Source: Lotus japonicus (taxonomy: Eukaryota; Streptophyta; Magnoliopsida; Fabales; Fabaceae). From it: DNA of 64,000 nt. Below, piece by piece: positions 37,444-49,593 of the stretch (its first letter is position 1; each line of letters starts with the position of its first letter). A program made the translations under genes and the position numbers. Location of the stretch: the NCBI RefSeq assembly GCF_012489685.1, contig NC_080044.1, positions 72,712,732 through 72,776,731 on the forward strand, written 5' to 3'. Below the pieces are notes generated by a model. That model had not been told where the DNA came from and searched no databases. It worked only from the letters and a program-made list of their open reading frames with translations.

Positions 37444-39016
37444 TAGAGAATTAAAATAAAAAAACCCAAAACATATTTAAACTCAAATCATTGTATAGGC
37501 TAACATGTTTAAATCTACAAATAAATTATTAAGTATATATCATTTCAAGATGTTTTTTTTCGTTCCATCGGAAATTTATCATTTCAAGATGTTATAATAA
37601 AAGTATAATTTAACAATAATAATAAAATAAATTTATATGATTATATTTGAAGATAGTTTAAATGGTAAAAGTTGGGGACATATGAAATAAGGAGGGAAAA
37701 ATTTAAGGGTCAAACTCTAGAGGTTACAAACTTACAATTTATTTTTTAAAATTGGGCATCCTATCAAATTCAAAAAGTTTTTAAATGATCTAAGTTTTAG
37801 TCTTTTTAATTATATCATATAGTGTACTTATTAATTTAATATTGTCAGGGCCTAGTTTAGACGAGATTATTTACCACTGTCGATAACATGACTTACTTTT
37901 TATAGGCAAACATTTTTTCTTTGTTTTTTCCCTAATTATGTTTGAGCCATGAATATTCATGTCGAATTGTTTTCCGATGAATAAAAAAAAATATATTCAT
38001 GTCGAATTAATAGCTCTCTCATTTTTATCTCAAGTTCATAAAGCAGGGTAATAATATAGCATGGGGATGAATATGGTAAGGGCATGGTCCATACCTATAA
38101 ATTTTACGGATAATTATATTTGATGAGTAAATACCTTACCATTCCCATTCTTGGATAACTTTTATGTGTATCTATATTCGGGTTCAATTGACATATACCT
38201 AACATCGGATAAAGATGCACATTCATTCCAAAACCAAATTAAATGTTTAGCTACGTATTTCATACTTATCCGTTTCGAATTATAAGAATTTATCAAGATA
38301 GTTACATTTACTAATAAACATGTAATAAGGTTAATTAATATATTTGTTTAAGAAAATTTATAATAGATAGTGTTGAGAAAGATTAATTACTATTTTTTTT
38401 TGAAAAGCTTAATTAATTACTAGTACTAATCAAATTTTGAAATCACAAAAGATTAATAAATAAAAGGATGCATATAAAAATGACTAATAAATGTTTTTAA
38501 AATTTAGTAGGGAGTTTTATATAAAGTAACACAAAAAAATTCTAAAAAATATTATAACTAGGAACCTGTGAGTATTTAATAAGCCTAATGATATTTAATC
38601 TTTATAATTTTTTTTTTTGAAACTGATCATATATAATTAAGCATCAAGAGGCATAGAAGCCAAAACATCCCGAGCCACCACATGGAAAGCACAATCCGAA
38701 ACTTCTTCCACTCACACCATATCAGCGTAAGTAGAAGCGTTCCTAGCCAAACACTCAGCTACTGCGTTACCAAAACGTCTTACAAAAGATAAAGTAAAAA
38801 TATCAAAATCAGAAATTAAAAAACGACATTCACTAACCGTCGTAGCTAGAAATAATTAGATTAAAAATAATTTTTCCTCTTGTAACCAAAGAGATTGTAG
38901 CACACATACTATCTTCTATAGATTAAGTGATTTTTTTTCCAGACTAAATCATATCCTTTAGTTAGCCCCTAAAAGATATATACATGTGTCACGATTTAGG
39001 GTGATTCAAATATTAC
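37444..39016. other. AT-rich intergenic stretch holding one LINE remnant
   Basis: No gene is recognised. Apart from the LINE remnant at 38610-38845, the sequence is low-complexity AT-rich DNA with scattered poly(A) and poly(T) runs. Confidence 0.5.
38610..38845 (-). pseudogene. LINE RNase H C-terminal remnant
   Basis: The minus strand reads ECRFLISDFDIFTLSFVRRF, then GNAVAECLARNASTYADMV, a stop in place of Trp, and VEEVSDCAFHVVARD. It ends at a TAA and a poly(A) tail (the T run at 38610-38619 on the plus strand). This is the end of the RNase H domain of a plant LINE. One nonsense change within the conserved part makes it dead. Confidence 0.8.
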
Positions 39017-39507
39017 TGCTAGAATATAATATAAAATGAGTAATGATATATACACACATCTCCACTTTTTTTTCACCTTTATTTCTATCTATTTCTCTTT
39101 TCTCTATCAATCAAATCATCTATCACATCTTTACTTTCTCTCTCCTTTCTTCCTATCTCTCTCTTCCTCCACATCTCCACACCTCATTTTTTAGGTGTGA
39201 AGTTATAATTATTCATATAAAATCATTGATGTGACTTTTACCCAACAAACTTAAGTTTTTGGGATAAGAGGTTGTTTAATATGGTATCAGAGTCTCTATG
39301 ACTTAGCGGTCTAGAGCTCGATCATTGCTCCCCTCACTTTCTAATTAAAAAGTGAAATTTAAGCACATGGTAGGTGAACCTGTGCATTATCAACGCTTCA
39401 AGCCCAAATGACTTTTGCGTGAGGGAGCATGTTAGAATATAATATAAAACCATTGATTTAACCATTACCTAACAACTTAAACTTTTGGGGTAAATGATTA
39501 TTTGACA
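39017..39507 (+). mobile_element. TRIM retrotransposon with a MITE nested in its left LTR
   Basis: The right LTR is 39430-39507 (78 bp, TGTTAGAATATAATATAAAA to TTTGACA). The left LTR is 39017-39281 and has the same sequence broken by an inserted 181-bp element. Directly after it lies TGGTATCAGAG (39282-39292), the initiator-Met tRNA primer-binding site. A purine tract, gtgagggagca, precedes the right LTR. The unit is flanked by 5-base duplications, attac, at 39012-39016 and 39508-39512. The internal part is only about 148 bp and non-coding, so this is a terminal-repeat retrotransposon in miniature. Confidence 0.9.
39036..39216. mobile_element. MITE nested in the TRIM left LTR
   Basis: Comparison with the intact right LTR shows a 181-bp insertion with short inverted ends (ATGAGTAATGATAT and ATAATTATTCAT). 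It is flanked by ataaa on both sides. The interior is pyrimidine-rich. Insertion after the TRIM arrived is clear from the nesting; the superfamily is not determined. Confidence 0.75.
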
Positions 39508-41147
39508 ATTACTATTATTAAATTACTCACTCCAATAGTCAAGTTTTATCATATTATTCGAAAAAAAATCACTAATTAACTAGTTATTAAAATATACAAA
39601 CTTGTGACAATTTTATATATTTGAGGGACTTGTCGAAATGACCCATAGAAAATTTAAGCTAAATCATCGTAGTTTTAGGTGAGTCATTAATATTTAAGAT
39701 ATGATTGCGGTTTTTGTTTTTTATATTTGAAAACTTATTTTAAAAATGTTTATCAAAAATTAAAAAACTGTTTTTAGAAACTATTCAGCGATCAAACTCT
39801 AAACTAAATATTTAAAAAATTCAACTATATACTAATTATGCTATATTGATGACTTACAAGGTTTTCTAGTCATATGTTTGGTACGTGGACAATTACATGA
39901 CAAAATATTCAATTTAAATGAATAATTGAACCATTTAATTACAAGGTCTTACTTTTTTATTTTTTGTGGTCGACAATATGAATGATGATGTAATTCGAGA
40001 CAATATTAATGATGGTGACTGAAAAGTGTTATGAGAACCCATGAGAGTCAAGTGGCTAAGCCAAAGACATACTATGAAACAGCAACTATTACCTCCATCA
40101 TTTTCGGAATCTTATCTCCCTTTATTTATTTCAATCACATAAAAATGTGTGTATGGAGAAAAAAAATTGATTAATAAACATTAATTTAACCTGAAAAAAT
40201 TTAATAAAATAACTTACATTAAATCTTTCATGATTGATATATAGACGCTTAAATGTGATCTAATGATACCTTAAGTGGTAAGAGCTGGAAACATATGAAT
40301 TGAGAGATGAAAGGTCCATAAATCATTCACTGAATAATGCAATTTCTTTTTTTAATGTACCAAAGAATATAGACACCTAAATATCTTCATATATATAAAT
40401 ATTTCGTGATATAATCACTGAAATACATTATTTATATAAACAATCTTAACTCAAGTTAAAAAATAAGGAATGTGGATCTATCATATTCTAAAAATAGCAC
40501 GGCAAAATTCACTCCTCCTCTTTTGTTGTAAGTTGATAGGTTAACTTATTTAAATGATGAAAAATAAAGAGCAAATAAATTAAGTAGAAAAAAATAAACA
40601 TTGAATGGGATGAGAGAAATATATGTAAATGGGAATAGAAAAATCAATTCAACCAAGAGTTTAATTTTGATGCACCGACGGTGTAAAGTTTTTTTACACC
40701 ATCAACCAATCAGATTTCAAGGATTTGACATGTCAATTAAAGAAATTAAATGAAAAGAGAGATTTTCTCACATCCTTGAAATCTGATTGGTTGACGGTGT
40801 AAAAAAAGTGCATCAAACTTTTTCTCTTCAACCAAACATATAACATATCCAACCAGTAGTGTTTGTTACTAGTATACCCAAAAGCAAATCCGATATGTCT
40901 TCTCTAAAGAGTAAAGACACTAGCTGTCTAGCTAGTATCCCAAAATAAGATTTTATGATATTTATAATGCTTTGTTGTAGTGTTTTGAATTTAACATTTA
41001 TTGCTATTTCTTGCAATATTTTAAAAATCAGTTTAATTTATTGTGAAGACACTTGTTTATAATTTGAACCATGATCGAACAAGTAATAATAAATTAGTAT
41101 ACTAGTACATTTAATTAAATAACAAATAAGGTGCTTAAACCTACTTT
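39508..41147. other. AT-rich intergenic stretch with one foldback MITE
   Basis: No gene is recognised. The only structured unit found is the MITE at 40666-40817. The rest is low-complexity, AT-rich sequence up to the start of the CACTA element. Confidence 0.5.
40666..40817. mobile_element. Foldback MITE, 152 bp
   Basis: Ends are TTTGATGCAC..GACGGTGTAAA and TTTACACCGTCAACC..GTGCATCAAA (the right arm as reverse complement). The arms pair over about 60 bases: ccaatcagatttcaaggat on the left, atccttgaaatctgattgg on the right. No clear target duplication and no coding capacity. Confidence 0.8.
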
Positions 41148-42062
41148 CACTACAAGAAAACAGTCTTGTAGTGACCGCAAAATCGGTCACTAAATGGGTA
41201 AAATCGGTCACTAAAATATTTAGTGACCGATTTAGTAACCGAATTATACCAGTGGTTAAAACGTTGGTCGCTACGGTTAGTGACCGAAATAGTGACCAAA
41301 TTAGTGACTGAATTTAGCGACCGATTTAGTGACCGAATTAGCGACTGATTTAGTGACCGAATTTAGCGACTGATTTTGCAACCGTTTTAGTGACCGAATT
41401 AGTGACTGAATTAGTAACCGATTTAGTGACCGATTTAGTGACTGATTTAGTGACTGAATTTGTTCCATCCTCTACTACCACGGTTGCACATAAAACCGTC
41501 GTAATAGATATAATTTTTTTGTTGTTTCCAACATGGCATGCAGTCTAGTATTAGCCGGCTAGTTCAGTAGCATTGATGATATCAAATCTAATACACACTA
41601 TCATTTTAGGTCCAACAACTTATCTAAGCACATAGACATGATACAATTCATGAATTATCTAAGCACCTACACATAATAGTATAATACCTTTCAAGGATCA
41701 AACTCAAACCAATCTTTCCTGTTATTCAAAGACTATCTCATGAAATTATGTCTTGTAGAAAGTATGTGATAGAACTAAATTAATCTACAAAATATAGCTA
41801 GAAACCTAACTGGTATGCTCCAAATGCCAAGCTCCATGATCACCCCTGTTGTACATCTATATCAAAAGCAAACCAAACCAAGACCTATTATAATCTTTAA
41901 CTAGAAAACGTTAGTTTCCAACAGCATCCATAACAGTATCAATAAAAAGGAAACAAAATACCTTAAATTTGCTTGCTTTGGATGAAATAACTTACTTCAA
42001 ACAGTTTTACAACAACTTTAATTACCTATTTCTAGAGGTATAAGACAACAGAAAACACTCAC

Positions 42063-42426
42063 CTTTATTATTGTTAAAACAGCTTCAGCCCAGCTTGTCT
42101 TCAAGGGTTTGAGTGCTTGGTTAGGATTGAAAATACAAATGAAGTCAACACCACAGATATTTCCTCTAGGATTTTGATGACTAACCTACTGCAGATTTAG
42201 GAAAATAAAAATCCATGGAAAATAAAAATCAGTTAACCTTGTGCTTTTAATAATTTGAAAGCAAAGCATACGTACAATTTTATCTACTAGTGAGAATGTG
42301 AGATAATTTACCTTGTGAGCATCTGCATAACTGTCAATGTATTTATTAGCAATATCATAGGATGAATCAAACCTCTGGGACCTAAGAAACTTGTAAACAT
42401 GTCCAAGCTTGCTTCCATTCCAGTCA
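42063..42426 (-). pseudogene. Captured two-exon fragment of an At1g02270-like EF-hand nuclease gene
   Basis: Exon A (42426-42312) encodes DWNGSKLGHVYKFLRSQRF and ..ANKYIDSYADAHK. Exon B (42188-42063) encodes VSHQNPRGNICGVDFI and ..LKTSWAEAVLTIIK. The 123-base intron between them is kept with GT-AG sites, so capture was from genomic DNA. The sequence matches my recollection of the plant endonuclease/exonuclease/phosphatase protein with an EF-hand, At1g02270. The first codon of exon B is TAG where the family has Trp, so the fragment is broken. It lies inside the CACTA element. Confidence 0.8.
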
Positions 42427-42825
42427 CTGCATTATATTGAAACATGGAGTTCAAACTATAAGGACATCTGATTCCAGTAGAAATTCAAATATCACTAGTA
42501 ATTCAAACAATAAACTCACTAAGAGTACAATAGACATGGATTTGAACCTATTTTCTTTCTGATATGATTCCACATACTGCAATATTTGGTAAGCCTACAA
42601 GTAGACAAAGAGAGAAGAGTTTTAGGATAGAAGGCATGATGGCTACAAAAATCATAAATGAAATAAGAAGAAACAAGGTTTTTGGGGACTGATTTAGATA
42701 CACTCCCTCCCAACAACTTGCTGGTATTTTAAGGGTCAAACAGAAAATTCAATCCATATCATGCAAAAAAGTAGAGATGTTATTATTTACTATATTCCTC
42801 AGAAAAGAGCAAAATATATAATCAG

Positions 42826-43580
42826 AGCTTCTTGTTCAGGGGAGAGTGGACCGAGATTTCTCTGCTAAAGAATCTTTACAACCTGTCCTAAAGGTATTAT
42901 TGAGTTCTGATGGAGAAGTGCTCAGGACTCTTGTTATCAAAGAGGTTGTTCGTGTCACTGAAGCTTTTACTCTTAGCACAATTTCTGATTCATTCAAGTC
43001 AGTTCCTGATTTTATAAGGACTCTTGTTTTCAATGGCAATGCGAATGCACCCCTTATGATGTCAGAAGCTGAATTACAATACATGATAGAGCTTAGAGAT
43101 CAAGTATTCAGGATATGGAGACTTCTGCAGTCCTCTAATGATTTTGATCCAGCACTTTTGCTACCTATACTACAGGTCCTTCAGCAACCTAAGGCACGAA
43201 GACTTGGGGGGAGTGTTATGGGTGGCATCACTCAGCGTCTTGCAGCACGCTTTCTGCAACAAGTACTTCGTGTTCCAGCAACAGCTTCTACATAAATATC
43301 GTTTCACTGTCAACAAATGTAGTCTAGATAAGGTTATTCTGAGCAGGGAAAGAGGAGTTACATTACATTCTTAACACAGCAGGAAAATTTATGAAGTTGA
43401 TTCTTCCAAATTTGTATATCTCATTCCTTCTGGATCCTATAATTTGTTGCAAATGACTGTATATTACTGTATATATTATTTACCCTGTATTATTGATGCT
43501 GCTCTCATGATGATCAGCATCAACAGATAAGAATAATGTAATATATAAAATGGAAAGGCATTTCTCTTGCAAAAAAAAAT
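42826..43580 (+). pseudogene. Retrocopied 3' end of an ABC1-type (ABC1K) kinase inside the CACTA
   Basis: An open frame without a start runs from LLVQGRVDRDFSAKESLQ, through LKVLLSSDGEVLRTLVIKE and MMSEAELQYMI, to ITQRLAARFLQQVLR and a TAA at 43293-43295. This matches the C-terminal region of plastid ABC1-like (aarF/ADCK) kinases of the ABC1K3 type as I recall it. A non-coding tail then runs to an A stretch at 43571-43579. Identical 12-base words, atatataatcag, flank the unit (42814-42825 and 43581-43592). Poly(A) plus target duplication point to LINE-driven insertion of a truncated mRNA. No kinase catalytic part is present. Confidence 0.75.
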
Positions 43581-44183
43581 ATATATAATCAGGGATAAGG
43601 GGAAACCATTTTAACTTGTAAGACCTTCCTAAAATTACACATAAGATCTTTTAACAACCCCCTGCCCCTCTCCCCCTGCCGGAAAGAAAGGTCTTTTGAT
43701 CTGTTAATGAAGAAAGGAGACACAAAGGGGGGAGAGCAGCAAGAGAACCATTGCAGGTGACATAAATACGTGAAATTTGACTATAATCAATTCAGTGGGT
43801 TAAGGGAAAAAAATTTATTCTCAATTTTATAATCTCCACTTAGCCTCATTCTTCTCCTCCCCCAAACCCATTAAACTAAATAAACATAAAAACTCCACAA
43901 ACTGAGTATTCAACTCTGCATCACTTAATCAAATCACATATAGCTGGGTGATAGAGCTGCTATATCACTATAAAGCAATGATTTATCACTACACAGACCA
44001 TGAATAACAAAGACTTATACTATGCTCAAAACTAACTAACTACACATCTCCTAAATCTAACTAGATTCAAGGGTGGAAAACAAAATAAAAACCATGAGAT
44101 TTTTGTATACCATCCACGATCTCCTTCAACGGAGACATGGTGGGGTTCCGACGAAATCGAGAAGGGGGAAAAGGGGGACTTAC

Positions 44184-44426
44184 TTCGGCGAGATCATCGC
44201 TGAGAGAGTCTAGGGTTCCGACCCGGAGATTGGGGACGTTGAACTGCGAAATCAATGTGAAATTGTGAATCAATAAAAGTAGTGAATTGAAGAAGAAGAA
44301 GATGAGGTAGTTGGTTACTCTGTAAAGAGGGGTATCGAAGGAATGCTTAGAGACATTTTGCTGCAACTGGTTCCATAACTCAGATGCAGAGTTGTGAACT
44401 GGAAGAGAGACTACCCACCACACCAC
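44184..44426 (-). pseudogene. Captured first two exons of V-type ATPase subunit C
   Basis: Exon 1 (44426-44319) encodes a start Met, WWVVSLPVHNSASELWNQLQ and QNVSKHSFDTPLYR. A kept GT-AG intron (44318-44244) leads to exon 2 (44243-44184): FNVPNLRVGTLDSLSDDLAE. This matches the N-terminus of plant vacuolar ATPase subunit C (VHA-C/DET3). Exon 2 lacks about three residues that family members have after DSL, and the gene stops there. The retained intron shows DNA-level capture. Sequence upstream (44427-44700, GC-rich) may be the captured leader. Confidence 0.8.
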
Positions 44427-45116
44427 CGCACCACCTAACTAACAACCAAACCCAACCAGCCACGAACCACCACGATCCTCCCTTCCTCGGCACTAGAACC
44501 CTTCCAGAACAACCCCACGAACCCAGAACCTCCAGCGAGCCACCCAGATCCGAACCATCTCCCCTCCTCCATTCGACGGAGGACGGTGCAGCCGCGACGG
44601 AGAGCAAAGGAGCGACATCGTTGAGTTTGAGAGAAAGAGTCGAAGATGTACTGAGAAAGAAACTATCAAGGTTCGAGTGTTTAGTAAGATTGAGGATTTT
44701 GTTTCCAGTGTTTTATAAAACACTTAACAAAAACAAACGCGTTACACAGGTTAGAAGAGATTTCAGTCCAGTTGGCAAGTGGAAGCAAGGTTAGTACACC
44801 TATTCAAAGGAGGCCAAGGATCGAATCCCCAATTGAGAGACTTTTGTATTATATTCTAATTTTACAAAGAATTTTAACGTGAATTTGTGACGGAAAAGTT
44901 GGTCACAAAAATAGCGACGAATTATCAATTGATGAATTACTTAAAATAGCGACGAAATAGTCCGTCACAAACTTTTCCGTTACAAAATCAGTCACTAATC
45001 GTTCATATTTGGAGGTAGTGAAAAAAAACCTTAATTGGGTTACAAAATCGGTCACAACTGTGACCGAATTAATTCGGTCACTAAATCAGTCACTAAACAG
45101 CGAATTTCTGGTAGTG

Positions 45117-46308
45117 TTTTCACCTTCTGATCTTTGATTTTAAGAAGAAAAAAAACCTTCTGATCTTTGTTTTACCACATCTATTTAATTCACTTTTCCA
45201 CACTTCTATTATAGTACATAACTTTTGAAGCGCGTACTATTACGCTGACACTTCAATCACTCCACTTAATATATTTTTTATCGTATCAATTTTTTAAGTG
45301 TGGTGTCAATCAACATTGTCTCCACTCTTCAAATACCTTTAGTATTTCTATATAACTCATCAAAATTACAACTCATTATCTTAATAACAAAAAATTTAGT
45401 ATACCATTAAAATTTAATAATATCAACATCATATATACATATTATAGTATTGTTATTATTAAAATAATTTATTTATCTTACATTTAATTTTAATTAAGTA
45501 TTTTTATTATATATATATATATATATATTAGATTTGTTTCATTTTTCATTTTTTAACATATTTGAATTTCATATAATACTTCTTTTACTAAGAATAAAAA
45601 GACAGTCAATACTTTAACATACATAATAATACTATCATAATAAGAATACCAATTACATTTTATTAACCACCAACATATTATGAGCGCACAAATAAAATGA
45701 CAACAAAATATGAACAGGTATAAAGTAAATAGTAATGGTAGTTCTATTGTGTATCATGTTCAAACCTGTTTCACCATGAATAAAGTTTTTTTAGGGAATG
45801 TTTTTACTATAAATGCTATTCATAATATGCCCCTTATGTGTTGGAATTAATTTACAAACAAAGCTTTTAATTAGACAAATTCATAACATAGATGTTGAAA
45901 AATCAAAAATACTTTCAATGGGTTCATAAGAGAAAAAAAAATAGCACCAAATTTGTACTACAAAAAAATTATACCACAATAAATATTTCATTTTTTAGTT
46001 TAAATTTATTTTAATAAATATATTTATTAATATATGTCCGCCCTTCAATAAACAAAATATGGTTGAATGGGCTAATGGTTGAAAAATCAAGCATACTCTC
46101 ACATGAACAATATTAAGTGAAACATTTTGTCTATCTTTTATTTTATAGATATTCAAAAGACAGCAAGTGCACAGAAGAATCAACCCTGGTATTGAAAGCA
46201 AATGTATCTCAAACTTTTGAGATGCACAATTTGAATGCATTATTCATTGCATGAGTCACATAGACATTATTATTCAAAACACTCAACTCACTCAAGAAAA
46301 AAATTAAA
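45117..46308. other. AT-rich intergenic stretch
   Basis: No gene recognised. A TA microsatellite lies at 45510-45529. The part close to 46308 is probably the 3' UTR of the RING ligase gene. Confidence 0.5.
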
Positions 46309-49300
46309 TTAAGTACATGGAAAACGTACAGCAATACGCTGCTTGATGGGGCTCCTACAAGAAGGACAATCTAGCATGCCTTGTTTCTCATGGAGCTCAT
46401 TGCATGTTGTGCAAACAACCTGATGTGCACATGGGAGGAATACAACAGACATCTCCTCTGAAAGGCACATCACACATTCCCTTTCTCGTTTTACACCACC
46501 AGTCATCGAGTAGCCAATGACTAGTTCTGAAATAAAAGAAGTGTCATTTTTCATGTCCATGCATCTGCTGGCATAGCATCCATCAATGCCCTTCCTTAGT
46601 GCTGCAATTTTTGAAGAATCACTCTTCAGTCTCAGTTGGGAGATTTCTTTTTCAAGTTTACAGATATCATCTCTGTACTTTTGCCAATTCTTCTCTGCTT
46701 TCAATTTGATGATACCCTCCTTGGATTTTCCAGATTCCTCAATTTGTCCTCTTTCTTTTCTTATAGAACTGGCCTGTTTGAGAAGTTCTTCTTTTGCCTT
46801 TGCTTCCTGCTGCCATCTAGCCTGTGATATTTCCCTTTACAATGAGAACAGACCCTATAACAAATCTCATTTAGCACTTAGAAGAATGGTTGCATTTGCG
46901 GAATTTTACGAGTGGCGCATGTGATTGTGTACCAACCTGTTCTATCATGTTTACTTCACAACTATATTTATGTGTTTGTCCTTATCATGTCAAATGTTCA
47001 AGGATGAGAGTTGTAACTACTATATATGGATAACACCTTCAAACAAAACAAAACAAACAAGGAATGAAAAAAGTTGTCGGAGTTTTCATAAGACCTCTCT
47101 TTCTGTTTCTCTGCTAACTAGATCATGAGGTGGATATCAATGTCAATGGAGGCCAATGAATGCACTTGTTATAACTGAGGTAACCTCAAAAATTAAGATA
47201 GGAAAAGGAAGAAAAAAAATCTAAGTGAAACAGTTAAAAATATAAAGATTCAAATAATTTCTTAAGAAATGGTTTTTGATACAACACAATTATATCATTT
47301 AATCAATATAGGCCGATCTACATCTTTTTAACTTCAGATAACTACTCATTAATCATAATTTCCTTCATCTAAAAGTACACCATGAAACTACTAACTCAGC
47401 CATATTATAGTCGTTTAGTATAAGGTGGATGTTTACAAGATACAAAGAGACATGAGAAAGAAGTTGAATAAACTTGAAATAGCATACCTCAAATTGCTCC
47501 TGTTGCATTCTAGCTTGCTCTAATTCTGGTAGCAGCTGGGCCAATTTTTGTTTTTCAATCATTAACTCTCCCTGAAACAAGGATTTCTGTTTTTCCCATG
47601 ACTGAAACTTCATTTGGGTCTTCTTTTCTCTCCTTGAAACCTCTTGACAGCTTGTGGCAGTTTCCGTAGCATGTAGCTTAGCAGCCTCCATCTCTCTCCT
47701 CAGTGCAGCCTTCTCCCCCTCAAGTTTCCGGACAGCAGCATTTGCTCTCTTAACCTGCCCACTAGCTTTAGACAAGGCACTTTCCATCTCAGAAAGCTTC
47801 TTCATGGTATTTTCCTCGAGAGATTGCTTCTCTTTCTTAAGACGTTCAACTTCCTCTTTCTCTTGCCTTAGTGTCTGAAGCTCCGCCTTGTCCTTACTCA
47901 GTCGACGAGCAGCCTGCATTATCTTCTGATTGGTCCACTCAGTCCATTCTTGAAGCTGATTTTTCAGCTCCCGGACCTTTGGAACCAGCTTCAAAATCAT
48001 CTCATCCTTTCCATCTTGGGGTGTCCGCTTCCCCAGGGACTTGTCACATGTTATCCCCATTTTAACACTATTAGGTGCCGCATTGTTGCAGCCGAAAGGT
48101 TGTGTAGAAGATTTGTTTTTTGAAGGCAATGAAAGAGAAAGATCTGTATCTGTAGCTGGTAATGAACTTGAGGCACTGAATACAGGTAAAGTATTTGCTG
48201 CATATACTGCATACGAAGTATTGGCTGATTTAGAATTAGAACCAGCAGAATCCTGGCTAAATGCAGTGAGGGTTGATGGTCCGACATTAGATAAGAAATT
48301 AGCATTAAGATTGTCTTGAGCCACATCAACTCCCATTGCTTTATTTATCTGTAAGGATGCACTCTTTAAGTTTATGGTAGAAGATTCCGACACAGATTTG
48401 AGTTTTTTATCCAAGATTAAACCACTCAGCTTCCCAGCTCTTGAGGACCCTTTAGGTCCATAAGTCCGATAACTCTTTTCTAAATGAAATGACTTCTGCC
48501 GAAGAGAGTAGTCCCGCTTGGTGCTCCCAGAATGGACCTTTCTAACAGTTCCACATTTTTCTTCCACCCGGGGAGATTGAGATGTTCCAGCAGTACTAAT
48601 TGATTTATTAGCACAATTGGATCCACAAACAGTGCCTCCATTCTGGAAGAGTCCACCAATAATTTGAGATTTTTTTGGGTTGTTCACGCCTGCCACGAAG
48701 GGTTTCCTAGATTGAGGGTTATGAGAACGTGCAGGAATTGATTTATAAGAACTTGGAGGACCTAATTCAAGAGATTGGGTTTCCGTGTTTGATTGCAATG
48801 CTGCTAGGCTGGATGATGAGACATCAGCAGTGCCATCACTTCCTAAACTACTTAAAGGGTCATAATCCATTGCACAAGCATGTGACACATTCATGTCGCA
48901 AATTAACAAACACCACATTGCATCCCCAGTACTGAAGAATGGCCTAACCTCTCGAAGAACACAAACCAATTCAGCCAATATATACTTTTCAAGTTGCATC
49001 AAATCTTCAAAATAGTGCTCTGGTGAAGAATCGATCCTTTGGCCACTTCTAAGAAATGCTAAAGTATTATCAACTATATTAGACACAGTATCTTTACATC
49101 CATAACAGGTGCCGGACCTTAAGATGGCCTTAATAGTAACTTCTTCAGTGTAGCCACACGCAACAATTCTTTTTATTGCACTCTTGAAAATGGTGTCCAA
49201 ACTACTCAGGACAAGTTCTTCCAATTGGGCTTCTGTTAGATCACTCCAATCAGCATCATTGAATTCATTTGCCTCGAGCTCTTCCTTCGGTTGACGAGGC

Positions 49301-49593
49301 CAGGCCTCCGGTGAAATTCCAGGACCATACAATCCAAGGTCAAGCTTCAATCCATGAGGATGATCTAGGCTAACACTGCACAGATCACAAGCAGCAACTT
49401 GTCTATGACCTGGGGCTATTTCAAACTTCCCAGCAGAGAATTCATAGCAAAGGCTCTCGTGTTGAGGCGCCGGAAAAATCTTATTTGGCTCCCCTAAAAA
49501 TGGATCAGACCTGAATTTTCTCTTGTTCCTGCTTCGTTTTTCTTGAACAGAAACTGAAAGAGCCATCTGACTGCTACCACTGCCAATAAACAA
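46309..49593 (-). CDS. RF298: RF298-type RING E3 ubiquitin ligase (872 aa, 2 coding exons)
   Basis: Exon 1 is 49593-47488 and exon 2 is 46821-46309, joined in frame (QEQFE|ARWQQ). The C-terminal C3HC4 RING finger occupies residues 817-872: Cys818, Cys821, Cys833, His835, Cys839, Cys842, Cys854 and Cys857. The N-terminal part has NKRKFRSDPFLGEPNKI and DWSDLTEAQLEELVLSSLD, the plant-specific block of the RF298/RF4 group. Coiled coils cover about residues 530-800 (Glu/Lys-rich heptads). Such proteins are predicted to pass ubiquitin to unknown targets and to bind partners through the coiled coil. The Met at 49593 (MFIGSGSSQM) was chosen because related proteins keep a GSGSSQMA sequence there as I recall. 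A Met nine codons later is possible. Confidence 0.93.

Larger units (their letters stand above)
41148..45116. mobile_element. Non-autonomous CACTA (En/Spm-like) element carrying host gene pieces
   Basis: The 3,969-bp unit begins CACTACAAGAAA and ends TTTCTGGTAGTG, an inverted pair with one mismatch. It is flanked by a 3-base duplication, TTT (41145-41147 and 45117-45119). Dense subterminal repeats of the type ttagtgaccgaatt fill 41170-41460, with related ggtcacta/gtgacgga words at 44880-45100. These are the usual transposase-binding arrays of CACTA elements. No transposase gene is visible. The interior carries fragments related to an At1g02270-type nuclease (-), an ABC1 kinase (+) and V-ATPase subunit C (-), each listed separately. 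Confidence 0.92.

Noticed and set aside
42846..43295. ABC1K-like open frame as a stand-alone gene
   Set aside because: It lacks the kinase catalytic region and start, and is bounded by poly(A) and a target duplication inside a transposon.
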